Of a DNA stretch of 64,000 nucleotides, positions 32,885 through 42,508 are shown piece after piece. A model generated the notes under the pieces. That model did no database searches and was not told where the DNA came from. It saw only the letters and a program-made list of their open reading frames with translations. Source of the stretch: Fodinibacter sp963730365 (lineage in GTDB: Bacteria; Actinomycetota; Actinomycetes; Actinomycetales; Dermatophilaceae); the NCBI GenBank assembly GCA_963730365.1, contig CAVSRM010000010.1, positions 310,001-374,000 on the forward strand. The letters run 5' to 3'. The position numbers were made by a program, and so were the translations under genes. The first letter of the stretch is position 1. The number at the start of each line of letters is the position of its first letter.

Positions 32885-33882
32885 ATGACCGAGTGGATCG
32901 CCAAGCGGCGCACGATGGTGACGGTCACCGTGGTCGTCATCATCGCGGCGTACAGCTTCTACTACCTGCGTAGCGACATCGCACCGAGCATGTACGTCTC
33001 GGCCTGGGGCTACGCCATCCCGCTCATCCTCGCCGCCCTCGTCGGGGTGATCGGCGAGCGCTCGGGTGTGGTCAACATCGGCATCGAGGGCCAGATGCTC
33101 GTCGCCGCGTTCGCGGGCTTCTTCGCGGCGGCCTACAGCGGCTCCCTCCTCGTCGGCGTCCTCGCGGGCGTCGGCAGCGGCCTGATCCTCGGTGGGTTCC
33201 TCGCCTGGACGACCGTGCGCTGGCGGATGGACCAGATCATCGCCGGTGTCGTGCTCAACATCATCGCCACCGGCCTGACGTCGTTCTACTACACCCCCGG
33301 GAAGCTCCTGCCGGGTCTGATGCCGAGCTTCGACGTCCCGGTGCTGTCCTCGATCCCGCTCATCGGTGAGGTCTTCTTCTCGGGCACCAGCATCTTTGCG
33401 ACGCTGGCGATCCTCGCCGCGATCGGCGTGCACATCGGCCTGTTCCGCACGCGCTGGGGCCTGCGCACCCGCGCGGTCGGTGAGTACCCCTCGGCCGCGG
33501 ACACCGCAGGCGTCAACGTCGAGCGGCTTCGGATGCTCAACGTGACCTTCGCCGGCGCGCTCGCCGGGTGCGCGGGCGCCTATCTCTCGATGGACGCGTC
33601 GTCGTCCTTCGAGAAGGGCATGGTCGCCGGCCGAGGGTTCCTCGCCCTGGCCATCATGATCATGGGTGCCTGGCGGCCGCTGCGGGCGTTCGCGATGGCC
33701 CTCTTCTTCGGGTTCGTCAATGCCGTGGCGTCCCAGCTCCAGGCGGACCAGGTCATCAACCTGCCGCCCCAGCTCACCGGCACCCTTCCCTTCGTGGTGA
33801 CGATCATCGTCCTCGCGATCGCGGCGGGACGCGTGAGAGCGCCAGCCGCGGTCGGGCAGCCCTACGTCAAGGGAGACACGTG

Positions 33883-33883
<1 letters not shown>
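32885..33883 (+). CDS. ABC transporter permease (nucleoside/BMP type)
   Basis: 332 residues, BPD_transp_2 family. GERSGVVNIGIEGQMLVAA is the family signature, QIIAGVVLNIIATGLTSFYY the coupling helix and TRAVGEYPSAADTAGVNVER the cytoplasmic loop typical of YufQ/NupQ-like permeases. About eight to ten membrane spans. It starts right after the first permease and its stop overlaps the ATPase start (TGATG), so the three are translated together. Confidence 0.92.
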
Positions 33884-35502
<1,619 letters not shown>

Positions 35503-35523
35503 GCCCCCGCCGCCTGAGAGAAC

Positions 35524-35573
35524 TCTTGGTTACCAAGTAGTAGGTTACGCGAACGTAGGTTACGCTTGCGTAT
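35524..35573 (+). promoter_or_regulatory. Dyad-rich promoter/operator of the ferredoxin reductase-desaturase operon
   Basis: CTTGGTTACCAAG (35524-35536) is a 6-1-6 palindrome. TACGCGAACGTA (35546-35557) and TACGCTTGCGTA (35561-35572) are two further dyads sharing the direct repeat AGGTTACGC at 35542 and 35557. The last dyad ends one base before GTG 35574, with no Shine-Dalgarno sequence, so the operon is probably leaderless and the dyads overlap the promoter. A TetR-type fatty-acid regulator is a reasonable guess. Confidence 0.6.
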
Positions 35574-36737
35574 GTGAGTGCACCTACCCTCGACCGACCG
35601 ACCCGCCAGCCCGGGTCGACCCGTCAGCGCCTGGGCGCCGAGACCGCGCCCGGACCGGTGCGCGGCCTGCTGCGCGGCGCCCGCCGGGTCGCCGAGGCCC
35701 TGGCCACCCCCCTCGTTCCCGAGGACTACCTCGAACTCGTCGACCCCCTGCGGGCCGGCGCCGACCTGCGCGGGCGCATCGTCGAGGTGCGCCCCGAGAC
35801 CGCCGATGCCGTGACCGTCATCATCCGTCCCGGGCGCGGCTGGCTGGGCCACGTCCCCGGCCAGTACATCCGGATCGGCATCGACGTCGACGGCGTCCGG
35901 CACTGGCGGGCCTACAGCCTCACCCACCGGGCCGACGGCTCGCCCACGGCCGGCATCCCGACCGGGTGCATCGCCATCACGACCAAGGCGATCCCCGACG
36001 GCAGGGTGAGCAACCACCTCGTGCGGTCCGCCGTGCCGGGCACCCTGGTCATGCTCGACCAGGCCACGGGTGACTTCACCCTCCCCTCCCCGGCACCGGC
36101 CAAGGTCCTCTTCCTCACCGCCGGCAGCGGCATCACCCCCGTCATGGGCATGCTGCGCAACCACCTGGGCGAGCTCGCCGACGTCGCCCAGCTGCACTGC
36201 GCCCCCACCGCCGCCGACGTCATCTTCGCCGGGGAGCTGAGCCGGTATGCCGCCGCGGACGACCTGGCGCTCACCGTCAACCTCGACGACGAGCACGGCG
36301 TGCTCGACCTCGAGCGCCTCGACGAGATGGTCCCCGACTGGCGCGAGCGCGAGACGTGGACCTGCGGACCGACCGGCCTGCTCGACGCAGCCGAAGCGCA
36401 CTGGGCGGCAGCGGGTCTCGAACGGCGGCTGCACACCGAGCGGTTCCGCCCGACGATCATCGAGCCGGGCGAGGGTGGCCAGGTCACGTTCCTCAACAGC
36501 GACGTGTCCGTCGACGCCGACGGCTCGACCGCGATCCTCGACGCCGGCGAGGACGCCGGCGTCCTCATGCCGAGCGGCTGCCGGATGGGGATCTGCTTTG
36601 GCTGCGTGCTCACGATGCGCGAGGGCGCGATCCGCGACCTGCGCACCGGCGAGATCACCGTCGTCGAACCCGGCGACGAGCTCCCCGTACAGACCTGCGT
36701 CAACGCCGTCGCCGGATCCTGCGACATCGAGATCTAG
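35574..36737 (+). CDS. Ferredoxin/flavin oxidoreductase with C-terminal 2Fe-2S domain (desaturase electron donor)
   Basis: 387 residues. The FAD-binding domain holds PGQYIRIGI and RAYSLTH (R-x-Y-S), the NAD(P)-binding domain TAGSGITPVMGML, and the C-terminal plant-type 2Fe-2S domain GCRMGICFGC with a distant Cys in VQTCVNA. The arrangement reductase then ferredoxin is that of Rv3230c-like donors to acyl desaturases. It lies 65 bases upstream of the desaturase and shares its promoter. It starts at GTG 35574, immediately after an operator-like dyad, so leaderless translation is probable. Confidence 0.9.
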   Translation: MSAPTLDRPTRQPGSTRQRLGAETAPGPVRGLLRGARRVAEALATPLVPEDYLELVDPLRAGADLRGRIVEVRPETADAVTVIIRPGRGWLGHVPGQYIRIGIDVDGVRHWRAYSLTHRADGSPTAGIPTGCIAITTKAIPDGRVSNHLVRSAVPGTLVMLDQATGDFTLPSPAPAKVLFLTAGSGITPVMGMLRNHLGELADVAQLHCAPTAADVIFAGELSRYAAADDLALTVNLDDEHGVLDLERLDEMVPDWRERETWTCGPTGLLDAAEAHWAAAGLERRLHTERFRPTIIEPGEGGQVTFLNSDVSVDADGSTAILDAGEDAGVLMPSGCRMGICFGCVLTMREGAIRDLRTGEITVVEPGDELPVQTCVNAVAGSCDIEI

Positions 36738-36802
36738 ACCCGGTCCGTCGACTCGGACCCACCCCAGACCACCACGCGAGAGACAGGGAAAGGACCCACA
36801 CC

Positions 36803-38134
36803 ATGACCCTCGCCCCCGAACGCCACCGCATCTCCCCCACCCAGCCGCATCACGTCGGCGCCACCCACGCGTCGAGCAAGCCGCACGGCATCAACTCCCG
36901 CCTCTCGGTGACCAGTGCTGCCCCCCGACCGCAGCGGCCGGCCCTCAAGAAGTCCGGCCGCGCCAACCCCGCCGCGCACCTCACCCCCGAGCAGATCGAG
37001 GGCATCGGCGTCGAGCTCGACGCCCTGCGCAGGCAGGTCATGGACAGCCGCGGCGCCCACGACGCCGCCTACATCCGCAAGGTCATCAAGACCCAGCGCT
37101 ACCTCGAGATGGGCAGCCGGGCGGTGCTGCTCTTCTCAGGTGTCCAGGTCAAGGGGTTCCGACCGGCCTGGTGGATCGGCACGGCCGGCCTCTCGGTCGC
37201 GAAGATCCTCGAGAACATGGAGATCGGGCACAACGTCATGCACGGCCAGTGGGACTGGATGCGTGACCCGAAGATCCACTCGACCGCGTGGGAGTGGGAC
37301 AACGCCAGCCCCTCCTCGCAGTGGAAGCACAGCCACAACGAGATCCACCACACCTTCACCAACGTCCTGGGCCGCGACAACGACCTCGGCTACGGCATCC
37401 TGCGGGTCGACGAGGACCAGCGGTGGAGCCCGTTCTTCCTCTTCCAGCCGATCTGGCACGTCGGCAACGCCCTGCTCTTCGAGTACTCGATCGCCGCCTA
37501 CGACCTCGAGCTCGGCAGCTACCTGGCCAAGCGGAAGCGGATGAGCGAGGAGGACAAGGCGCAGTTCCGCACGAACGCCAAGGAAGTCGGCGCGAAGATC
37601 AGGCGCCAGGCCACCCGCGACTACGTGGTGCACCCCGCGCTCTCGGCCGCCACCGGGTCGGCCCGTACGACCTTCACCGCGAACGTCGTCGCCAACCTCG
37701 TGCGCAACGTGTGGACCAACACGATCATCATCTGCGGCCACTTCCCCAAGGGCATCGAGACCTTCGAGAAGACCTCGATCGAGGGTGAGACCCGCGGCGA
37801 GTGGTACGTGCGCCAGATGCTCGGGTCGGGCAACATCTCGGGCTCGAAGGCGATGCACGTGATGAGTGGCAACCTGAGCCACCAGATCGAGCACCACCTC
37901 TTCCCGGACATGCCGAGCAACCGGTACGCCGAGATCGCGCCCCGGATCCGCGACCTCATGGAGCGTCACGACCTCGCCTACGTCACCGGTTCGCTGCCCA
38001 GGCAGGTGGGGTCGGTCTACTGGAAGGTCGTCGAGCTCTCGCTCCCGAACAAGGTCGAGGGCCAGCGCCGCCGCGACGTCGTGGCGCGTTCGCTGAAGAA
38101 GGCGTGGCGCAAGAAGTCACTCGGCCGGTTCTGA
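36803..38134 (+). CDS. Membrane fatty acid desaturase
   Basis: 443 residues, ATG 36803 with GGGAAAGG upstream. Histidine boxes: HNVMH (143-147), HSHNEIHH (176-183) and HQIEHH near residue 356. They hold the di-iron centre of front-end/acyl-lipid or delta-9 acyl-CoA desaturases. Four hydrophobic stretches are seen (for example around AVLLFSGVQ, WWIGTAGLSV). The N-terminal 60 residues are Pro/His-rich and the C terminus is basic. With the upstream reductase it should introduce a double bond into stearoyl-type chains, as DesA3 with its donor does. Confidence 0.92.
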   Translation: MTLAPERHRISPTQPHHVGATHASSKPHGINSRLSVTSAAPRPQRPALKKSGRANPAAHLTPEQIEGIGVELDALRRQVMDSRGAHDAAYIRKVIKTQRYLEMGSRAVLLFSGVQVKGFRPAWWIGTAGLSVAKILENMEIGHNVMHGQWDWMRDPKIHSTAWEWDNASPSSQWKHSHNEIHHTFTNVLGRDNDLGYGILRVDEDQRWSPFFLFQPIWHVGNALLFEYSIAAYDLELGSYLAKRKRMSEEDKAQFRTNAKEVGAKIRRQATRDYVVHPALSAATGSARTTFTANVVANLVRNVWTNTIIICGHFPKGIETFEKTSIEGETRGEWYVRQMLGSGNISGSKAMHVMSGNLSHQIEHHLFPDMPSNRYAEIAPRIRDLMERHDLAYVTGSLPRQVGSVYWKVVELSLPNKVEGQRRRDVVARSLKKAWRKKSLGRF

Positions 38135-38702
38135 GCCGACCGGGCGGCGGCGGCACCGGGCACGCGGCACGGCATCCCCTCACGAACCTCTGCTAGCAGA
38201 GGCTGGTGCCAGAACCACACGCAGGAACATGTGGTTCGAGCGCGAACCGCTGCTAGCAGAACGTCGTGCCGGTGGGGCGGGAGCGAGGTCGGGGCGGCGG
38301 CCTCGACGAGCAGCGCGTCGTGCTCGACCCGCTGTCCTCCCGGTGCAGGGATGCTGTTCCGCGCCGGTGCTCGACCCGCTGTCCTCCCGGTGCAGGGATG
38401 CTGTTCCGCGCCGGTGCAGGGATGCCGTTCCGCGCCGGTGCAGGAGTGCTGTCCGCGCCGGTGCAGGGTGACCGGCCGGTGCAGGGAGTAGCGGCTGCCG
38501 CGGTCGATCCTCCTCCCCGTCCCGACGAGGCGGGCGGTGCACCGGCGCCACGACGTCCACGACGCTCCCGTCGCCCAACCCGTGTCGCACGGCGTCGAAC
38601 GTCGCCAGGAACAGCGTCCGCTCCGCCTCCACGCCCAGCACCCCGACCGCTGCAGGCTAGCCTGCACGTCTTGACATCCCTGACGCCCCCCGAGGAGCGC
38701 GC
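38135..38702. other. Repeat-rich intergenic region
   Basis: 568 bases with no convincing gene; opposite-strand frames are only repeat-encoded. CTAG-centred palindromes lie at 38187-38202 (CCTCTGCTAGCAGAGG), 38250-38259 (CTGCTAGCAG) and 38651-38666 (TGCAGGCTAGCCTGCA). GAACCACA (38212-38219) and TGTGGTTC (38230-38237) form an inverted pair between the first two. The third palindrome sits upstream of the TauE gene, with TTGACA at 38671. Confidence 0.6.
38321..38488. repeat. Nested tandem repeats (47-bp x2, then 24-bp decaying copies)
   Basis: Unit A is 47 bases, at 38321-38367 and 38368-38414, identical and starting TGCTCGACCCGCTG. Its last 24 bases (TGCAGGGATGCTG, then TTCCGCGCCGG) recur at 38415-38438 and, with losses, at 38439-38461 and 38462-38488. 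Confidence 0.85.
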
Positions 38703-39455
38703 ATGCTCGAGCTGCTCGGCGGATCCCTGGTCACCGCCCTGCTCATGGGACTCGCGGCCGTCGTCATCGGCTTCTCGAAGACGGGCCTGGGCGGCCTGGC
38801 CGTCGTCTCCGTAGCGATCTTCGCCACGATCCTTCCCGCGAAGGAGTCCACCGCGGCCATCCTCGTCCTCCTCATCGTCGGCGACCTCGTGGCGGTCTGG
38901 CACTACCGCAGGGACGCCGACTGGTCGTTGATCCGCCGGCTCCTCCCGGCCGTGCTCCCCGGGCTCGTGCTCGGGTCGCTCTTCCTCGGGGTCGTGTCCG
39001 ACGCCGTGCTGCGCCGAAGCATCGGGGTCGTGCTGCTCGTGCTCCTCCTGCTCCAGCTCGTCGTGAAGTGGCGCAGCGACGCACCGGCGTCGACCGCGCA
39101 CGAGCACCCAGCGGCGGCCTGGGCGGCCGGAACCGGCATGGGGTTCGCAACGATGACGGCCAACGCGGCAGGAGCCGTGATGACGCTGTACCTCTCGGCC
39201 TCGGGTATCGCGAAGCGGCGCTTCGTCGGCACGAACGCGTGGTTCTTCCTCATCGTCAACCTCGTCAAGGTGCCCTTCTCCGTGGGCCTGGGACTGATGC
39301 ATCGGGCAGACCTCGCGCGGGCGGCGCTGCTCGCCCCGCTCATCGTCCTCGGTGGACTGCTCGGCTACGCCATGGTCCGGCGGATCAGCCAGCGCCGCTT
39401 CGACATCGCGGTGCTCCTCGCCTCCGCCGTGGCGGCGGCCGCGTTGCTGGTCTGA
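38703..39455 (+). CDS. TauE/SafE-family sulfite/organosulfur exporter-like membrane protein
   Basis: 250 residues with about seven to eight membrane segments. VVIGFSKTGLGGLAVVSVAI in the first half and MTANAAGAVMTLYLSASGIAK in the second are the paired motifs of the TauE/SafE fold. The family exports sulfite, sulfoacetate or related anions. ATG 38703 has GAGGAG at ideal distance. A 16-base palindrome lies 37 bases upstream and may be an operator. It converges on the sugar-binding lipoprotein gene. Confidence 0.85.
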   Translation: MLELLGGSLVTALLMGLAAVVIGFSKTGLGGLAVVSVAIFATILPAKESTAAILVLLIVGDLVAVWHYRRDADWSLIRRLLPAVLPGLVLGSLFLGVVSDAVLRRSIGVVLLVLLLLQLVVKWRSDAPASTAHEHPAAAWAAGTGMGFATMTANAAGAVMTLYLSASGIAKRRFVGTNAWFFLIVNLVKVPFSVGLGLMHRADLARAALLAPLIVLGGLLGYAMVRRISQRRFDIAVLLASAVAAAALLV

Positions 39456-39480
39456 GGCGCCACCGACCGGCGCTCGACCC

Positions 39481-40497
39481 TCAGCCGCCCCAACAGTTCC
39501 TGACGCCGAAGGCGACGTCCTTGGACTCGACACCCGGGGCGGGGTCGCCGGTGACGAGCTCGACGCCAGTGTCGAGGAACCCACTGGGCACCGGCCCGCC
39601 CCGGACCTCCTCGGCGATCGCGCTGACGCCCTTCCGAGCCATGTTCTGGGGGTACTGCTGCGCGGTGGCGTCGATGTCGCCGGGCCGCACGGCGTCCTTG
39701 ATGGCCACGCAGCCGCCGTCGACCGACACGACGACGACTCCATCGAGGTCGACATCAGCGTCCTTGAGCGCCTCAAGGGCACCGAGCGCTGCGGGTTCGT
39801 TGACGGTGTAGACCACGTTGATGTCCGGGGCGTCGCCCAGGAGCTTCTCCATGGCGACCTTGCCGAGCTCCTGGTCGCCTTCGGTGTCGGCCGAACCGAC
39901 CACCTGGGGATCATCGGAGGAGATCCCGAACCCTTCGAGGAAGCCCTCCCGGCGGAGCTCTCCTGAGCTGATTCCGGGTGCCAGGTCGAGCATCGCGATC
40001 TTCGGTGCGAGGCCGAGCTCTCCGGCCTTGGCCCTGGCGTACTCCCCGATCAGCTGCCCGGCCCGCAGGTTGTCTGTGGCGTAGAAGGCGTCGACCGACG
40101 ACTGGGGTTCAACCGGGGTGTCCAGCGCTATCACGGTGACCCCGGCAGCACGTGCGGCCTCGATCGCCGGCACCAGCTCGGTCGAGTCCGTGGGGGCGAT
40201 GAGGATGCCGTCAGCTCCCTGGTCGACCATGTCCTCGATCGCGACCGCCTGACTCTCGACATCGACGTCGCTCTGACCGGTGGCCGTGAGCAGGGTGACG
40301 CCTTGGTCGTCGGCTGTGTCCTGGGCGACGTCGCGCATGGTGACCCAGTACGGGTTGTCCTCCTGCTTGGTGATCAGACCGACCGTGACGGGCTCCTCGT
40401 CGGCTCCGCCGCACCCCGACATGACGATGAGGCCGATCACTGCGGCACCCAGGAGCGCCCGGGAGGGGGTGCGGTGGCTGTGGGGGTGGTCGCGCAT
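39481..40497 (-). CDS. Sugar-binding lipoprotein (CUT2/LacI-fold), without its own ABC partner
   Basis: 338 residues with a lipoprotein signal (LLGAAVIGLIVMSGC, lipid Cys near residue 29). VGLITKQEDNPYWVTMRDVA and GADGILIAPTDSTELVPAIE are the periplasmic-binding-protein fold of ribose/fructose-type receptors. VVVSVDGGCVAIKDAVRPG and TAQQYPQNMA follow as in fructose-binding proteins. It is downstream of a FucP-like symporter (14-base gap), not of an ATPase or permease. It could serve the ABC importer 6 kb away or act as a sensor. ATG 40497 has GGGAG. Confidence 0.87.
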   Translation of the reverse strand: MRDHPHSHRTPSRALLGAAVIGLIVMSGCGGADEEPVTVGLITKQEDNPYWVTMRDVAQDTADDQGVTLLTATGQSDVDVESQAVAIEDMVDQGADGILIAPTDSTELVPAIEAARAAGVTVIALDTPVEPQSSVDAFYATDNLRAGQLIGEYARAKAGELGLAPKIAMLDLAPGISSGELRREGFLEGFGISSDDPQVVGSADTEGDQELGKVAMEKLLGDAPDINVVYTVNEPAALGALEALKDADVDLDGVVVVSVDGGCVAIKDAVRPGDIDATAQQYPQNMARKGVSAIAEEVRGGPVPSGFLDTGVELVTGDPAPGVESKDVAFGVRNCWGG

Positions 40498-40511
40498 GGT
40501 CGCTCCCTTGG

Positions 40512-41837
40512 TCAGGACGTCGCCGGAGCCGGGTCGGCGAGATCGGGATCTCGCGACGTGCGGAGGTCGAACAGGGCATACGCGGCGACCATGGCCAGAC
40601 AGATGCCGGGGACGACGTACCCCAACGCGGGGCTGAAGACGTCCATCACGAACGCGTGCGCCATCGGGAGCAGCGCTCCCCCCAGGATGGCCATCACGAG
40701 GCCGGCGGCTCCGAACTTGGCGTCCTCACCAAGCCCACGGAGGGAGACTCCGTAGATCGTGGGGAACATCAGCGACAGGGAGGCGGAGATCGCCACGACC
40801 GCGATCAACCCGACGATGTTCAGCGAGAACATCGCGATCAGGCAGCAGACCACCCCGAACACCGCCATGACCAACAGCAACAACGTGGGGCGGAAGAGGC
40901 CGAGCAGCCACACCATGACGAACCTGGAGACCAGGAAGACGATCAGGCTGGCCTGCAGGAACCACCCGGCGTTGGCCTTCGAGACACCGACGACGTCCTG
41001 GGCGTAGAGGATGGTGAACGTCCAGGTGCAGGTCTGCGCGGCGACGTTGAAGAACTGGGCTCCGACGCCGAACCGGTAGTGCCGGTTCTTCCACAGGCGG
41101 CTGGCCGTGTTGCCCCGCATCGCCATGTCGGACCTGGGGGGCGGTGGGATGTCGAACCGGCGGAAGGCGATGAGGAGCCAGATGACGACCAGCACGGCGG
41201 CGATCGCGAGGTACGGAGTCAGGACGAGCCCGAGGTCGGCCTCCTGACTGTCCAGCAGCTCATCAGGGGTCATGATCGTCTTGGACTCTTCGGGGGTCAG
41301 GCCCGGAAGGATGAGGATGGCTCCCATCAGCACACCGACGTTGGCTCCGACAGGGTTGAAGGCCTGGGCCAGGTTCAGCCGCTGCGTCGCCGTGTTCTCC
41401 GAGCCCAGGGCGATCACGAACGGGTTGGCCGAGGTCTCCAGGATGGACAAGCCGGCGGCGAGGGTGAACAGGGCCAGCAGGAAGAACGCGTACGACAGGG
41501 CTGAGCTGGCGGGCAGGAAGAGCCCTGCCCCGAGAGCGGCCAGTCCCAGCCCGACCAGGACTCCAGCCTTGTAGCCGAAGCGGCTCGTGATGAAGGCGGC
41601 CGGGAGCGCCAGGATGAAGTAGGCCCCGTAGTAGGCGAACTGCACCAGCGAGGACTGGAGGTTGGTCATGTCGAAGATGCCGCGGAAGACCCCGACGAGG
41701 ATGTCCGTGAGGTTGGCGGCCACACCCCACGCCGCGAAGCACAGCACCAAGAGGATGAACGGGATCAGCAGATCTCGCTCGACCATCCGCTCCTTGCGGG
41801 GCTTCGCGGTGGAGGTGTCCGAGATGTCGGTTGCCAC
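40512..41837 (-). CDS. FucP-like sugar:proton symporter (MFS)
   Basis: 441 residues with 12 membrane spans. LCFAAWGVAANLTDILVGVF (with the family's N and D residues), LVQFAYYGAYFILALPAAF, ETSANPFVIALG, and RLNLAQAFNPVGANVGVLMG match L-fucose permease FucP. The motif E-T-A/S-A-N-P is diagnostic. It imports a sugar such as L-fucose, glucose or galactose with protons. The GTG start (MATDISDTST) follows a weak site. It is upstream of the lone sugar-binding lipoprotein, probably in one transcript. Confidence 0.9.
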   Translation of the reverse strand: MATDISDTSTAKPRKERMVERDLLIPFILLVLCFAAWGVAANLTDILVGVFRGIFDMTNLQSSLVQFAYYGAYFILALPAAFITSRFGYKAGVLVGLGLAALGAGLFLPASSALSYAFFLLALFTLAAGLSILETSANPFVIALGSENTATQRLNLAQAFNPVGANVGVLMGAILILPGLTPEESKTIMTPDELLDSQEADLGLVLTPYLAIAAVLVVIWLLIAFRRFDIPPPPRSDMAMRGNTASRLWKNRHYRFGVGAQFFNVAAQTCTWTFTILYAQDVVGVSKANAGWFLQASLIVFLVSRFVMVWLLGLFRPTLLLLVMAVFGVVCCLIAMFSLNIVGLIAVVAISASLSLMFPTIYGVSLRGLGEDAKFGAAGLVMAILGGALLPMAHAFVMDVFSPALGYVVPGICLAMVAAYALFDLRTSRDPDLADPAPATS

Positions 41838-42169
41838 CTAGCCCACCCCGCCCGAGGTCGGGCCCGAGCGTGCACCCGAGCCGCCGGGTGCGGTGTGCCC
41901 CGATCGATCATCGCGCTGGGGGGTATGGATCGTCACGAGCTCTCCTCACCAGGACGGGTCGCTGCCCGCCGAGCAACAACGCTGTGGATCAGTAGACCGA
42001 GGTGTCCCGGTCCCGTCAACCGGAGGGCTCGCCACCGGGCAGATCGATACGACGACGTTCGCCACGACGCAGGTCACGGCTGCCAGCAGCCCATCCATGC
42101 GCGCAGTGCATACATGTCAGCTCTCACAGTCATTGGACGCATGGCTGTGCAGCGAGAACGATGGATGCC
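41838..42169. other. Gene-free stretch upstream of fucP and of a small ORF
   Basis: I see no gene, tandem repeat or clear hairpin in these 330 bases. The fucP promoter must lie near 41838-41950. Confidence 0.3.
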
Positions 42170-42415
42170 ATGACCACCACACAGACGTCCGCACTCACTG
42201 CGACCGTCCACAAGGACGGCCTGATCCAGCGAATCACGCGTCGCCGGGCCCAGCGCACCGCAGGTGCCGCCGCCATCTCCTCATACCCCGCGACCAGGAG
42301 CGCCGCCATCCTGGTGCCGTTGCCGGCAACGCCGCCGACCGCGGCCCCGGCCGCCGCCGGCATCGCCGTCGAGGGGCCAGCACCACGAGACCTCGTCCAC
42401 GCCGCCATCGCCTGA
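42170..42415 (+). CDS. Small hypothetical protein
   Basis: 81 residues starting MTTTQTSALTATVHKDGL at ATG 42170; an in-frame ATG at 42161 adds three residues. Third-position G/C is high, as in genuine genes of this DNA, but the ribosome binding site is poor. A basic patch (RITRRRAQRTAG) is followed by an Ala/Pro-rich hydrophobic stretch (ILVPLPATPPTAAPAAAGIA). I do not recognise a family. It may be a remnant. Confidence 0.3.
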   Translation: MTTTQTSALTATVHKDGLIQRITRRRAQRTAGAAAISSYPATRSAAILVPLPATPPTAAPAAAGIAVEGPAPRDLVHAAIA

Positions 42416-42508
42416 GCGACCTCTGGCACGACCCGAGCGGATGACTTACTGCTGTACCGGGCGGGTGCCCAACTGCTCGAAGGAGATCAGCGTCATGAGC
42501 TCCGGCCC

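Noticed and set aside
38180..38641. Minus-strand 153-residue frame in the repeat region
   Set aside because: Most of it translates the tandem repeats in an Arg/His/Thr-rich way; no family signal and no ribosome binding site.
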